From: Neoasaia chiangmaiensis
Lineage (GTDB): Bacteria; Pseudomonadota; Alphaproteobacteria; Acetobacterales; Acetobacteraceae
Assembly (NCBI RefSeq): GCF_002005465.1
Contig: NZ_CP014691.1
Span: forward strand, 1,364,001 to 1,428,000
Length of the DNA stretch: 64,000 nt
Reading direction: 5' to 3'
The notes below the pieces were generated by a model that ran no database searches, was not told the origin of the DNA, and was given only the letters and a program-made list of their open reading frames with translations. A program made the position numbers and the translations under genes. The first letter of the stretch is position 1. Every line of letters starts with the position of its first letter. Shown here piece by piece: positions 17,229 through 27,007 of this stretch.

Positions 17229-18320
17229 CTCGATCGGCATGCCTTCCCCGAGGAAGGCGCGGAACTGGTTTTCAACCGGCGCGATGTCGAAGCCCCCGGC
17301 CTCCAGCCAGTGGTCGTTGAAATACGTGCCCTGATAACGATCGCCGGAATCGCAGAGCAGCGACACCACCGAACCACGCTCGCCGCGCGCCGCCATGCCC
17401 GAGATCACACGGGCGCAAGCCCATGCATTGGTGCCGGTCGAACCGCCACAGGGACGGCCGATCCACGCCGACAGGACGCGTGCCGCCGCCAGACTCTGCA
17501 CGTCGTCGATCACCTCGCATCGGTCGATCAGCGCGGGCTCGAAAGATGCCTCCACGCGCGGGCGACCGATTCCCTCCACCACGCTGCAACACCGCTCGAC
17601 ATGCCGCACCAGCGGATCGTTCAGATGGCGATGGAACACGGAACTTGCCGGATCGGCGAGGCAGAGCCGGGTGCCATGTCCCCGATAGCGGATATACCGG
17701 CCGATCGTGGCCGACGTGCCGCCCGTGCCCGCACCGCAGACGATCCAGCCCGGTATGGGATCGGTTTCCAGCGCCATCTGGCGATAGATGGATTCCGCGA
17801 TGGAGTTGTTGCCACGCCAGTCCGTCGCGCGCTCGGCATAGGTGAATTGGTCCATGTAGTGGCCGCCAAGTTCTTCGGCCAGACGCAGGCTTTCGTCATG
17901 CGCCTGCGCGGCCTCCGCCACCAGATGGCAGCGCCCGCCATGAAAACGAATGGCTTCGAGCTTCTCCGGCGATGTCGAACGCGGCACCACCGCCACGAAC
18001 GGCAAACCCAGCAAACGCGCCAGATAGGCCTCCGAAACGGCCGTGGACCCGCTGGACGATTCGATGATCGTCGTCTTCGGCCCGACCCAGCCATTGCACA
18101 AGGCATAGAGGAACAGCGAACGCGCCAGGCGGTGCTTGAGGCTTCCCGTGGGATGGGTGGACTCATCCTTCAGATAGAAGGATATCCCCGCGAAGCCCGG
18201 CAAGGGCACACGCAGCAGATGCGTGTCGGCGGAACGGTTGAAATCCGCCTCGATCTTCTGAACGGCACGATTGACCCAGTCGCGCTCCTGACCCGTCAGC
18301 GCAAAGCTTTTTCCACCCAC
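17223..18320 (-). CDS. Cds1-like PLP-dependent L-cysteine desulfhydrase / cysteine synthase family
   Basis: A 365-residue fold-type II PLP enzyme. The Schiff-base Lys is in HPTGSLKHRLARSLF, the substrate loop is ESSSGSTAVSEAYLARLLG, and the phosphate loop is GAGTGGTSATIGRY. The HPTGSLKHR version and the C-terminal GSTGTNAWACARVI and LCDSGDRYQGTYFN blocks fit the Cds1 subgroup, shown in yeasts and mycobacteria to break L-cysteine into sulfide, pyruvate and ammonia, rather than CysK. The GTG start is 2 nt after the dsbD stop with AGGA upstream, so it is translationally coupled to dsbD. A synthase role cannot be excluded. Confidence 0.87.
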   Translation of the reverse strand: MGGKSFALTGQERDWVNRAVQKIEADFNRSADTHLLRVPLPGFAGISFYLKDESTHPTGSLKHRLARSLFLYALCNGWVGPKTTIIESSSGSTAVSEAYLARLLGLPFVAVVPRSTSPEKLEAIRFHGGRCHLVAEAAQAHDESLRLAEELGGHYMDQFTYAERATDWRGNNSIAESIYRQMALETDPIPGWIVCGAGTGGTSATIGRYIRYRGHGTRLCLADPASSVFHRHLNDPLVRHVERCCSVVEGIGRPRVEASFEPALIDRCEVIDDVQSLAAARVLSAWIGRPCGGSTGTNAWACARVISGMAARGERGSVVSLLCDSGDRYQGTYFNDHWLEAGGFDIAPVENQFRAFLGEGMPIEA

Positions 18321-18322
18321 GA

Positions 18323-20470
18323 TTATCCTGCTTTCCCCTGTAACGTTGCCAGAACCAGTCCCGGCGACAGGATCTGCGGCAGAACCTGCCCATCGCCATG
18401 CGGCGGGTAATAGACGTAGAGCGGCACGCCGTCACGACCATGCGCGCGCAAATATGCGCCAATCGCCTCGTTCCGGTTCGTCCAGTCGCCTTTCATATAC
18501 ACGACGCCCCTGTCCCTGAACGCCGATTGCACGGCGCCCGTATCCAGCGCCACGCGCTCGTTGACCATGCAGGTGATGCACCAGGCCGCGGTCATGTCGA
18601 TGAAAACAGGTTTGCCCTGCGCGCGCGCGGCATCCAGACGCGCCGTGGAAAACGGCACGATACCGGCCTGCGCGGTGGTGGCCTGCGTGGCCGGGGGTGC
18701 GACCGCATCCGCCGGTCCCGTGGCCACGCGCGACAGCACGACGAACGCCAGCGCAACGGTCACGACCGCCAGCACGCGGGAGAACACCACGCCGCGCGTC
18801 GGCCCATCGATCATCGCACGCCGCTGCGCCATGCCGAACAACCACGCGGCGAATCCCAGCGCCACGGCACCGCCGGTCGCCATCGCCACGACATCCGCCC
18901 CGCGCTGCAAGCCGGCCACCCAGAGCAGCCATACGCAGGTCGCCAGCAGCGGGAATGCCAGAAACTGCTTCATGACACTCATCCACGCGCCCGGACGCGG
19001 CAGACGGGACGCAACCCCCGGAACACCCGCAATCAGCAGATAAGGCGCGGCCAGCCCCAGCCCCATGGCCAGGAAAATCGCAATCCCCGCCCAGGCCGGG
19101 CCGCCCAGCGCCGCCGCGATGGCCGCGCCCATAAAGGGCGCGGTGCAGGGCGTGGCCACGACGACCGCCAGCAGGCCGGTCAGCACATCGCCGCCCAGTC
19201 CGGATTTCGGCACGATATCCTGCCCGATTCCGCCGGTCGTGATCTCGAAGACACCCAGCAGGTTCAGCGCCATAGCGAACAGCAGCCAGCAGACCGCCAC
19301 GACGAAAACCGGTGACTGGAACTGAAAGCCCCAGCCCGCCGCCGATCCCGCCGCCCGCAGCACCAGCATAAGTCCGCCCAGCAGCGCGAACGTACCCATC
19401 ACGCCGCCGGAATAGGCCAGGGCGCTTCGCAGGGCCACCTGCCGCCCCGCGCCGCCCATCTTCGCAACGGACAGCGCCTTCATCGCCAGCACGGGGAACA
19501 CGCACGGCATCAGGTTGAGGATCAATCCGCCGAGGAAGGCGAACAGCAACATGCGCGGGAGGCTCGTCGCCGGGGCCGCAATCGGAGCCGCAACCGGGGC
19601 CGCCGTCGCGGCATGGACCGGGGTCGAAGCCGCGGCACCCGCTCCCGGCCTGGCGTCGATCCAGAGTGAACTGCTCTGGTCGGCGGCATCCTGCAACACG
19701 ACAATGCCGGACATGTCCCCGTCGTGCTTCACGCCCTGCATCCATTTCAGGTGCAGCGCCAGACGCCCGTCCGTCACCTCGAATTTCTGCGGCGCCACCT
19801 GATCGATCACACCTGTCGTGGCAGGCATGAACCACGCCCGCTCCACCGATTGCGGTGACAGGCCCTGCCCCGTCAGGCTCAGCGTCCCGTCCGCCGCGAT
19901 ACTGGCCGCGAAAGGCGAAGGCATGGGGCGCGCGGCGGCGGCGCGGGCGAAAATCGCGCCGTCTTTGCCAACGCCGGGATCGTTCGGCGCAGCGGGCAGC
20001 GCCAACGTGAAATCGCCGCTCTCCGGCACGCAGGTCGAGGCGCAGACCAGCCATTCCGCATGCGCCTTGAGCGTCGCGCCCCCATTGCCATGCAATGTCA
20101 GGGCCTCCGGCAGCAGGACATCCCCCGTATAGGCATAGGACATGAGCCCGCCTTCGGAGATGCGCACCGGCGTCGGCCAGTCGATCCTTTCCGACTGGCC
20201 CCGACCGTCCGCCGTCACTTTCAGGGTGGGCGCCTCACCCGCATCGCCGGGGTTGAGCCAGTAGGTATGCCAGCCCGGCTTGAGCTTCAGGTGCAAGCCC
20301 ACATGCAAGACCTGACCCGGGCCGATGGCATCGCGGTCCGACACCAGTGTCGCCACGTCGTGATCGGACGTCACGGGCGTGCTTTCGGCCGCATGCGCCG
20401 TCCCGCCCCATGCCAGGGGGCACAACGTCAGGGCAGCGAGCGCTCCCGTCAAAAATCCACGCAAGGACAT
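18323..20470 (-). CDS. dsbD: thiol:disulfide interchange protein DsbD (ScsB-like)
   Basis: A 715-residue inner-membrane protein that carries electrons from cytosolic thioredoxin to periplasmic thiols. After a signal peptide (ending AWGGTAHA) comes an N-terminal domain with WLVCASTCVPESGDF. Then an eight-helix CcdA-like core follows with the redox cysteines in NLMPCVFPVLAMKAL and ATPCTAPFMGAA. Last is a C-terminal thioredoxin domain with AAWCITCMVNERVAL. The long N-domain resembles ScsB-type proteins. The ATG at 20470 follows GGGAA; another ATG is 9 bp earlier. An open frame continuing upstream is antisense to hrpB and not real. It is coupled to the downstream cysteine desulfhydrase. Confidence 0.93.
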   Translation of the reverse strand: MSLRGFLTGALAALTLCPLAWGGTAHAAESTPVTSDHDVATLVSDRDAIGPGQVLHVGLHLKLKPGWHTYWLNPGDAGEAPTLKVTADGRGQSERIDWPTPVRISEGGLMSYAYTGDVLLPEALTLHGNGGATLKAHAEWLVCASTCVPESGDFTLALPAAPNDPGVGKDGAIFARAAAARPMPSPFAASIAADGTLSLTGQGLSPQSVERAWFMPATTGVIDQVAPQKFEVTDGRLALHLKWMQGVKHDGDMSGIVVLQDAADQSSSLWIDARPGAGAAASTPVHAATAAPVAAPIAAPATSLPRMLLFAFLGGLILNLMPCVFPVLAMKALSVAKMGGAGRQVALRSALAYSGGVMGTFALLGGLMLVLRAAGSAAGWGFQFQSPVFVVAVCWLLFAMALNLLGVFEITTGGIGQDIVPKSGLGGDVLTGLLAVVVATPCTAPFMGAAIAAALGGPAWAGIAIFLAMGLGLAAPYLLIAGVPGVASRLPRPGAWMSVMKQFLAFPLLATCVWLLWVAGLQRGADVVAMATGGAVALGFAAWLFGMAQRRAMIDGPTRGVVFSRVLAVVTVALAFVVLSRVATGPADAVAPPATQATTAQAGIVPFSTARLDAARAQGKPVFIDMTAAWCITCMVNERVALDTGAVQSAFRDRGVVYMKGDWTNRNEAIGAYLRAHGRDGVPLYVYYPPHGDGQVLPQILSPGLVLATLQGKAG

Positions 20471-20557
20471 GTTTCCCATCACGACAAAATCCAGTTCCAC
20501 AAAGCGTCGGCGCCGAAGGTTTGCGCATTCCCGGTCCGTCGCGTCATACACGGATAT

Positions 20558-23080
20558 ATGAACGCCACGCCCGCTTCCACCAGTGTCTTCGTTTTGCCGG
20601 ACCTTCCGGTTACAGCCGCACTTCCCGAATTGGAACGCGCGCTCGCCAGTGGCCGCAACGCCGTGCTGGTCGCGCCGCCCGGTGCCGGCAAGACGACATT
20701 GGCACCCCTGTACCTGCTTCAGGCCCCGTGGCGCACGGACGGACGCATCGTCGTCGTCGAACCCCGGCGCGTCGCCGTGCGCTCGGCCGCCCACCGCATG
20801 GCCTCGCTGCTGGGCGAGGAAACCGGCGATACCGTCGGCTTCCGCACACGCACGGATTCCGCCGTCTCGGCCAGCACCCGTATCGAGGTGGTGACCGAAG
20901 GACTGCTTCTGCGCCGCCTGCTGACCGATCCGCTGCTGGACGGCGTGGCCGCCATCCTGTTCGACGAAGTGCACGAACGATCGCTCGATCTGGACACCGC
21001 GCTGGCGTTCGCCCTCGACCTGCAACGCAGCTTCCGCCCCGAACTGCGGCTTGTGGCCATGTCCGCCACGACCGATGGCCGCGCCTTCGCCAGCCTGCTG
21101 GATGGCGAACTGATCGAAAGCGAAGGCCGCCAGTATCCGATCGATATCCGCCATGCGAAACGCGATATCGCCGCCCCGCGTGAACTGGCCGACACCATGG
21201 CACGCGCCGTTCGGGAGGCTTTCGAAACGGAACAGGGCGATATCCTCGCCTTCCTGCCGGGACTTGCGGAGATACGACGCGCCGAACGCGCCCTGGCCGA
21301 CCTGCCGGCCCTCGTCCTGCCCCTGCATGGCGAACTCGCCACCACCGAACAGGACCGCGCCCTGCGCCCCGCCGCGCAACGCAAGATCGTGCTCGCGACG
21401 TCCATTGCCGAAACGTCGCTGACCGTGCCGGGCGTAAGGGTCGTCGTCGATGGCGGCTTCCATCGCACGCCGCGCTTCGATGCCGGATCGGGCCTGTCCC
21501 GACTGGAGACGCGCCGCATCTCGCGTGCCACCGCCACGCAACGCGCAGGCCGTGCGGGACGCGAGGCACCCGGCATTGCCATCCGCCTCTGGACGGAAGC
21601 CACGGGGCGCGCCATGGCCCTGCAGGACCCGCCCGAGATCCTGAACGGGGATCTCGGCGGTCATCGACTGGACGTCGCCGCCTGGCGCGCGGCAATGGGT
21701 ACTCCGCCCGATGCCCTGCCCCTGCTGGACACACCACCCCAGGGGGCCGTTCAGGCCGCCGATGCCCTGCTGCGCGATCTCGGCGCGTTGGACGGTGCGG
21801 GGCATATCACGACGACCGGGCAGGCCATGGCCGTACTCGGCGCGCAGCCCCGGTTGGCCGCCATGCTCTGCGCCGCCCGCACAGCCGCCGAACAGGCCAC
21901 CGCCGCCTGCCTTGCCGCCTTGCTGGAAGAACGCGACCCCCTGCGTCCCCGCCCGGCGCCCGGACAGCGCGCCATCACGCCCCCCGCCGATATCCGGGCG
22001 CGATTGGCGCTGATCGCGGGCGACGACCATGCCCCCGACGCAGACCGCGCCAGTCTGGCGCGCATTCGCCAGTCCGCGCAGCGTTATCAGCGACGCCTCC
22101 GCCTGAGTGGTCGGCTGGCGCCCGATCCCAATGCGGCCGCGGCCCTGATCGCCGCCGGCTTTCCGGACCGCGTGGCGCAGTCGCGTGGCGAACCGGGGCG
22201 TTACCGGCTCGCTGGCGGCGGCAGCGGACGCGTCGCCGCGAACGATCCGCTGGCACGCCATACGCTCCTTGCCGCCGCCGCGCTGCATGTGCGGACCGCC
22301 ACCGACATCACGCTCGCAGCACCTCTGGACCCGGAGAACCTGCCGCGCGCCCTGATCGACCGTACGACGGAGCAGGTGGAAACGACACTCGACAGCACGA
22401 CGGGAAGCATCGTCGCCCGCAAGCGCCTGCGCCTCGGCGCGCTCGTCCTGCGCGACCGGAACGTCACATTGGCGCCTGAGGAAGCCGCCACCCTGCTGTT
22501 GGCGCAAATCCGCGGCGACATCACCGGCACGCTGGACTGGACCGACGCCGCGCGCCAGTTCCAGGCCCGCCTGCTCCTCGCCCGCCAGCATCTCGATCCG
22601 GATATCCCGGACTGCGGAGACGAAAGACTGGCCGCAACGGTCGACGACTGGCTGGCGCCATACCTGTCGGGCATCACACGCCTGACGCAGGTCAAGGCCC
22701 TCGATCTCCTGAGCATCCTTCGCGCGCGCGTGCCTTACGACACGCTGATGCAGATCGACCGGACGCTACCGCCGGCGCTGGACACACCGGGCGGGCGCCT
22801 GTCCATCGACTACACCGCCGTCACACCCACCGTATCCGCCCGCGCGCAGGCATTCTACGGCATGCGCGAGACGCCCCGACTGGCGCACGGCAAGGTGCCG
22901 ATCCAGTTCTCCCTGCTATCGCCCGCCGGGCGACCGCAGGCCATCACGCCGGACATCGCGGCCTTCTGGCAGACCGGCTGGCCAGACATGCGACGCGACA
23001 TGCGGGGTCGCTACCCCAGGCATGACTGGCCGGAGAACCCGGCCGATGCCACACCGCCTCGCCCACGCGGCGCGCGTTGA
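20558..23080 (+). CDS. hrpB: ATP-dependent DExH helicase HrpB
   Basis: An 840-residue DEAH/RHA-type helicase at normal HrpB length. Motif I APPGAGKTTLAPL lies near residue 40, Ia VVEPRRVAVRSAA, II LFDEVHERSLD, III MSATTDG, V ATSIAETSLTVPGVRVVVDGG (split here by position) and VI QRAGRAGREAPG. The C-terminal half has the HrpB-specific region ending with the TPRLAHGKVPIQFSLLSPAGRPQ-type block followed by WPDMRRDMRGRYPRHDWPENP. Its cellular role in bacteria is not firmly established. It diverges from dsbD with 87 bp between starts. Confidence 0.95.
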   Translation: MNATPASTSVFVLPDLPVTAALPELERALASGRNAVLVAPPGAGKTTLAPLYLLQAPWRTDGRIVVVEPRRVAVRSAAHRMASLLGEETGDTVGFRTRTDSAVSASTRIEVVTEGLLLRRLLTDPLLDGVAAILFDEVHERSLDLDTALAFALDLQRSFRPELRLVAMSATTDGRAFASLLDGELIESEGRQYPIDIRHAKRDIAAPRELADTMARAVREAFETEQGDILAFLPGLAEIRRAERALADLPALVLPLHGELATTEQDRALRPAAQRKIVLATSIAETSLTVPGVRVVVDGGFHRTPRFDAGSGLSRLETRRISRATATQRAGRAGREAPGIAIRLWTEATGRAMALQDPPEILNGDLGGHRLDVAAWRAAMGTPPDALPLLDTPPQGAVQAADALLRDLGALDGAGHITTTGQAMAVLGAQPRLAAMLCAARTAAEQATAACLAALLEERDPLRPRPAPGQRAITPPADIRARLALIAGDDHAPDADRASLARIRQSAQRYQRRLRLSGRLAPDPNAAAALIAAGFPDRVAQSRGEPGRYRLAGGGSGRVAANDPLARHTLLAAAALHVRTATDITLAAPLDPENLPRALIDRTTEQVETTLDSTTGSIVARKRLRLGALVLRDRNVTLAPEEAATLLLAQIRGDITGTLDWTDAARQFQARLLLARQHLDPDIPDCGDERLAATVDDWLAPYLSGITRLTQVKALDLLSILRARVPYDTLMQIDRTLPPALDTPGGRLSIDYTAVTPTVSARAQAFYGMRETPRLAHGKVPIQFSLLSPAGRPQAITPDIAAFWQTGWPDMRRDMRGRYPRHDWPENPADATPPRPRGAR

Positions 23081-23094
23081 GGCGGACGACGGCC

Positions 23095-23349
23095 CTAGCG
23101 CGGTGCCTGCGTCGTCGTATCGGGCTGGTTCGGGTTGGCGGTGGTCTGGGTGGTCGTCGTGGTCTGGCTGCCACCGAAAAGATTCAGCGCCTGCATCGGG
23201 CTGACGCCGAACCACAAGGCCAGCAGAACGACGATGATGATCCCGACGATACCGATGCGACCGCGCGCATTGCCCAGTGTCGACATCGTCCCGCCGCCCG
23301 TGGCGTTGTTGTTGGACAGGTTACGGTTGGGATTGTTCGAACCGGACAT
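23095..23349 (-). CDS. small single-pass membrane protein with Thr/Gln-rich tail
   Basis: An 84-residue protein: a Gly/Asn-rich N-terminus (GSNNPNRNLSNNNATGGG), a single hydrophobic span (IGIVGIIIVVLLALWFGV, near residues 33-50) and a low-complexity tail of about 25 residues rich in Thr and Gln. GAGGAG 8 nt before the ATG supports this start. It converges with hrpB at 14 bp. No family was recognised, though small proteins with a VVLLALWFGVSP-type span are common in alphaproteobacteria. Confidence 0.7.
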   Translation of the reverse strand: MSGSNNPNRNLSNNNATGGGTMSTLGNARGRIGIVGIIIVVLLALWFGVSPMQALNLFGGSQTTTTTQTTANPNQPDTTTQAPR

Positions 23350-23474
23350 CGTTACTCTCCTCATCACCATGCGCCTAAAGACGCGGATCCGAAGTCGAGA
23401 CGCCATGCCCGGTGAATAGTTGCGCCGGCATCCGAGCGAAGCAGGCGCGACGATATATTCCTTGTGCGATACCG

Positions 23475-24005
23475 TCAGTGATACTGGCAGGGGGCGCCGA
23501 TCGTGGGCGGATTGGCGGACTGGATCACCATCAGCGTCACCGGATCGTCGCCGACATTACCCGCATTATGCCCCTTCTTTCCCTTATACGGTCCGCTGGG
23601 CATCGGTCTTACGTCCTGATCCTCGCCCAGCAACACATCGCCCTGGTTCAACACGATCTTCTGCCCGTCCATGCTCTGCACCCACCAGCTGCCATGCAGC
23701 GGGATGATCCATTGCGGCTTCGGGTCCGGATGCCATGCGCCGTTCCAGTGCGCGGGCTGGACCGTGAACATGATCGTCGCCGTCTGGGGCTTCATCGGAT
23801 CCTGCCACTGCGGACCGGCAGGCGGCGACATGCTCTTGAGAAAGAAATGCGTCACCTCGCAATCGGCGAGATGGCTGATGCCGTCCTTGTCGGTCCAGAG
23901 ATGATGATAATGCCGGACCGGATTGGGCGGATCGTCCGCGCGCGCCGCGTGGCCTACGCCTGTCGCAACCAGAAAGCTCAGGAGATACGCGGCGCGTCGT
24001 AACAT
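23475..24005 (-). CDS. secreted cupin-fold protein, unknown function
   Basis: A 176-residue protein with a signal peptide (MLRRAAYLLSFLVATGVGHAARA). The mature part begins HYHHLWTDKDGISHLADCEV and contains a plausible cupin core: WHPDPKPQWIIPLHGSWWVQS for the first motif and LNQGDVLLGEDQ plus GHNAGNVGDDPVTLMVIQ for the second. Metal-binding His positions are not certain. A single Cys pair (ADCEV and the near-terminal PCQYH) might form a disulfide. It precedes, on the same strand, nothing closer than 120 bp. Function unknown. Confidence 0.75.
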   Translation of the reverse strand: MLRRAAYLLSFLVATGVGHAARADDPPNPVRHYHHLWTDKDGISHLADCEVTHFFLKSMSPPAGPQWQDPMKPQTATIMFTVQPAHWNGAWHPDPKPQWIIPLHGSWWVQSMDGQKIVLNQGDVLLGEDQDVRPMPSGPYKGKKGHNAGNVGDDPVTLMVIQSANPPTIGAPCQYH

Positions 24006-24095
24006 GGGCGGTCGATCCTTCTTGCGGCGGAAAAGCGTGTCATGCCGCTAACGCCGCATATCGGGCGAAGGATCGTTCCCTGACGACAAATTATG

Positions 24096-25016
24096 TCAAC
24101 CGCCCTGCAACGCCGCGTTGAGCACGGCCGCCAGACGCACGCCCGCCTGTTCCAGACGAAGCTGCATGATCGGCCAGACGATCGTCGTGTAATCCTGCCC
24201 CAGATCCGCACCGTGCCACTGCGGCAAGGCGCCATAAGCCACGCTGCGTGCCAGCGAATGACTTTCGTCGACCCAGTTGATCGTCGCATCGCGCATCTGC
24301 TGCGGCGTGAACCCGGCAACCCAGTAGCTCGTCTCGTCGGGTGTGATCTGGCGCGACAGGATGTCGGCTTCTTTCCGCGCCGCCGCGAAATCGATGCTGT
24401 AATGCGGCCCGACGTGCAGATCGGCCTGACGATCGATCACGCCCTCATCCCATAGCGCATGCAGGTTCATGTGGCCGTTATGGTCGCTGCCGAAATAGGT
24501 CAGCCGGACGTCGTTGCCGCCCTTGTCGTGGTCGTGCTCCGCGGCATGCAGGGGCTGATGCAGATCGCCGATCAGATGCACCACCCATTTCAGTGCCACC
24601 AGACGCTGCTGCGGTGACGCATGCACATCCGCGAGAACCGCCTCTTCCATCGGCAGCTTCTCCGTCACGCAATTCGTATCGGGGCAATCGCGTGACTGAT
24701 CGTAGGCGGGATAGGCGACGTCGATATCCACATAATGCCATTTGAGCGTTTCCGGCATGCCGCCCTTGCTCTTGGGCACATGACCGATCGTATCCGGCCA
24801 GGAAGCGACCTGATCCAGACCATGGTTGCCTTCGAGCGCCAGCAAGGCCGTTGCCGCCTTCGCGGCCTCGGGCGTCAGACGATCCTGCGCGATATCAGCG
24901 ACGATGGCGTGCCCGTACGGCCCCCACGCCCGCGCCTGCGGCACAAGGGCCGAAACGCCGAGACCGAGAAACACGGCCGGAAGAAAACGGGAGCGACGCA
25001 GCATCGAGTCATCCAT
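24096..25016 (-). CDS. secreted S1/P1-family nuclease
   Basis: A 306-residue zinc-dependent nuclease for single-stranded nucleic acids. After the signal peptide the mature protein starts AWGPYGHAIVADIAQ, where the N-terminal Trp and the first His bind zinc. Further ligands are seen in VASWPDTIG, LKWHYVDI, VHLIGDLHQPLHAAEH and HDKGGNDVRL, followed by NLHALWDEGVID. All blocks of the family are in order, and length is normal. It probably degrades RNA/DNA outside the cytoplasm and releases 5'-nucleotides. Start: the ATG at 25016, or one 12 bp later (MLRRSRF) that has GGAT closer to it. Confidence 0.92.
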   Translation of the reverse strand: MDDSMLRRSRFLPAVFLGLGVSALVPQARAWGPYGHAIVADIAQDRLTPEAAKAATALLALEGNHGLDQVASWPDTIGHVPKSKGGMPETLKWHYVDIDVAYPAYDQSRDCPDTNCVTEKLPMEEAVLADVHASPQQRLVALKWVVHLIGDLHQPLHAAEHDHDKGGNDVRLTYFGSDHNGHMNLHALWDEGVIDRQADLHVGPHYSIDFAAARKEADILSRQITPDETSYWVAGFTPQQMRDATINWVDESHSLARSVAYGALPQWHGADLGQDYTTIVWPIMQLRLEQAGVRLAAVLNAALQGG

Positions 25017-25425
25017 GATAAAATTACACCGGTTTCCGCTGTGTCATTGTTCCGCCGGAATCACAACCGGAATCACAACCGGATGTTACCTGTCACAAAA
25101 ACTCGATATCCCTGAATCGGCCAGGCGCTTATCCATTGATATGCCATGATTTCCCGAAACGGGAAGCGGCACGGCCTGCCATCATAACCAACCCGTGATG
25201 CACCGCTCCGTTGCGCCCTGGCAGCCTCCCAGCGTAGAGGACTCGGCCATCGCCAGAAAGTATTCGGAAAAATAGCTGGCGACGACATGAATAGGGCCGA
25301 AGTACGATAATCAACGCCGTCTATTCCATTTCAAGTCAGCCAGTATCGACCAGAACGGCGATTATTGAACACCGACCCTCGACATGCCCGCTCCGACGTC
25401 CGCAACCTCAAGGGTCGCCCATATC
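25017..25425. other. 409-bp intergenic region
   Basis: Divergent control region of the nuclease and aldehyde dehydrogenase genes. Only short open frames occur and none has a credible composition or ribosome-binding site. It holds one short tandem repeat (25055-25082). No tRNA, riboswitch or terminator was recognised. Confidence 0.5.
25055..25082. repeat. 12-bp tandem repeat, 2.3 copies
   Basis: Unit CCGGAATCACAA occurs twice exactly, followed by CCGG. It sits 39-66 bp upstream of the nuclease start, within its likely promoter. Could be slippage or two operator copies. Confidence 0.6.
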
Positions 25426-26931
25426 ATGTCCGCATCCAGTCAAGTTCCGCCCTTCAAACCCCGCTACGAAAACTATATCGGTGGCGAATGGCGCGCGCCC
25501 GTCGAGGGCCATTATCTCCAGAACCCGTCGCCCATCAACGGGCAGGTTCTCTGCGAAGTGCCATCCTCCACCGCCGCCGATATCGAACTGGCGCTGGACG
25601 CCGCCCACAAGGCCAAACATTGCTGGGCCGCGACATCGCCCGCCGATCGCGCCCTCGTGCTGCTCCGCGCGGCCGACCGCATGGAACAGAATCTCGACCT
25701 CATCGCCCGTGCGGAAACATGGGACAACGGCAAGCCGATCCGCGAGACACTGAACGCCGATATCCCGCTCGCCATCGACCATTTCCGCTACTTCGCCGGC
25801 TGCATGCGTGCGCAGGAAGGGGGCATCAGCGAAATCAACGAAACGACGATCTCCTATCACTTCCATGAACCGTTGGGCGTGGTCGGGCAGATCATTCCCT
25901 GGAATTTCCCGATCCTGATGGCCTCGTGGAAGCTCGCCCCCGCGCTGGTGGCCGGCAACTGCGTGGTTCTGAAACCGGCGGAGACAACGCCCGCGAGCAT
26001 CCTCGTGGTGATGGAACTGATCGGCGATCTCTTTCCGCCCGGCGTCCTGAACATCGTCAACGGTCTGGGCAGGAACGTCGGGGCGGCGCTGTCGAACAGC
26101 GATCGTATCGCCAAGATCGCCTTCACGGGCTCCACCGCGACCGGCAAGATGATCGCCCACGCCGCCGCCGAGCACATCATTCCCGCCACGCTCGAACTCG
26201 GGGGCAAATCGCCCAACGTCTTCTTCGCCGATGTCATGGACCATGACGACGACTACCTCGACAAGGCGCTGGAAGGCTTCACGATGTTCGCCCTGAACCA
26301 GGGCCAGATCTGCTCCTGCCCCAGCCGCGCCATCATCCATGAATCGATCTATGATCGTTTCATGGAGCGTGTCCTGCCCCGCGTGAAGGCGATCCGCCAG
26401 GGCAACCCCCTCGATCCCGAGACGATGATGGGCGCGCAGAATTCGAAGATGCAGGAGGACAAGATCCTCGGCTATATCGATATCGGCAATCAGGAAGGCG
26501 CCGAACTGCTGATTGGCGGAGCGCGCCCCGATCTCGGCGCGTCCCTGAACGACGGTTTCTATGTCCAGCCGACCGTCTTCAAGGGCAACAACAAGATGCG
26601 CATCTTCCAGGAGGAGATCTTCGGCCCGGTGCTGAGCGTCACCACGTTCAGGACCGAGGAAGAGGCCCTGGCCATCGCCAACGACACCGAATACGGCCTT
26701 GGCGCCGGCGTCTGGAGCCGTGACGCCAACACCTGCTTCCGCATGGGGCGCGGCATCCAGGCAGGCCGAGTGTGGATTAATTGTTACCATGCCTACCCTG
26801 CCCATTCGGCATTTGGCGGGTATAAGAAGTCAGGCATCGGTCGGGAAACCCACAAAATGGTTCTCGACCATTATCAGCAGACCAAAAACATGCTGGTAAG
26901 CTACAGCGAGAAGAAGCTCGGCTTTTTCTGA
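25426..26931 (+). CDS. NAD(P)-dependent aldehyde dehydrogenase (acetaldehyde dehydrogenase, AldB/ExaC/AcoD-like)
   Basis: A 501-residue cytosolic aldehyde dehydrogenase that oxidises an aldehyde, most likely acetaldehyde, to the acid. The N-terminus [19 protein letters not shown] is typical of the ExaC/AcoD group. Catalytic Glu lies in [12 protein letters not shown] and the nucleophilic Cys in [22 protein letters not shown] is the cofactor loop and [24 protein letters not shown] the late signature. The ATG at 25426 gives the group's usual start (a weak AGGGT lies 10 nt before); an in-frame ATG at 25384 would add 14 residues. It is 76 bp from the NDH-2 gene, which could reoxidise the NADH made here. 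Confidence 0.95.
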   Translation: MSASSQVPPFKPRYENYIGGEWRAPVEGHYLQNPSPINGQVLCEVPSSTAADIELALDAAHKAKHCWAATSPADRALVLLRAADRMEQNLDLIARAETWDNGKPIRETLNADIPLAIDHFRYFAGCMRAQEGGISEINETTISYHFHEPLGVVGQIIPWNFPILMASWKLAPALVAGNCVVLKPAETTPASILVVMELIGDLFPPGVLNIVNGLGRNVGAALSNSDRIAKIAFTGSTATGKMIAHAAAEHIIPATLELGGKSPNVFFADVMDHDDDYLDKALEGFTMFALNQGQICSCPSRAIIHESIYDRFMERVLPRVKAIRQGNPLDPETMMGAQNSKMQEDKILGYIDIGNQEGAELLIGGARPDLGASLNDGFYVQPTVFKGNNKMRIFQEEIFGPVLSVTTFRTEEEALAIANDTEYGLGAGVWSRDANTCFRMGRGIQAGRVWINCYHAYPAHSAFGGYKKSGIGRETHKMVLDHYQQTKNMLVSYSEKKLGFF

Positions 26932-26940
26932 GCGACGTGG

Positions 26941-26966
26941 CCGGGGCGCGCACCATGCGCCCCCGG
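26941..26966 (+). terminator. GC hairpin between aldehyde dehydrogenase and NDH-2 genes
   Basis: CCGGGGCGC and GCGCCCCCGG pair around a 7-nt loop nine bp after the aldehyde dehydrogenase stop. There is no T-tract, so it may attenuate or stabilise the mRNA rather than terminate it. Confidence 0.3.
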
Positions 26967-27007
26967 ACTCAACCGCGTCGCCAGCCGGGAAACGTGGGAG
27001 AGTATAC

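Noticed and set aside
15743-17377. Minus-strand frame of about 544 codons opposite uvrA
   Set aside because: Crosses the uvrA stop and the hairpin, no motif, antisense shadow.
20471-22591. Open reading frame on the minus strand continuing dsbD upstream by about 700 codons
   Set aside because: It is antisense to hrpB, has low-complexity Gly/Arg/Gln composition, and the DsbD signal peptide fixes the real start near 20470.
25129-25314. 61-codon minus-strand frame in the nuclease/aldehyde dehydrogenase gap
   Set aside because: No ribosome-binding site, odd composition, no family.
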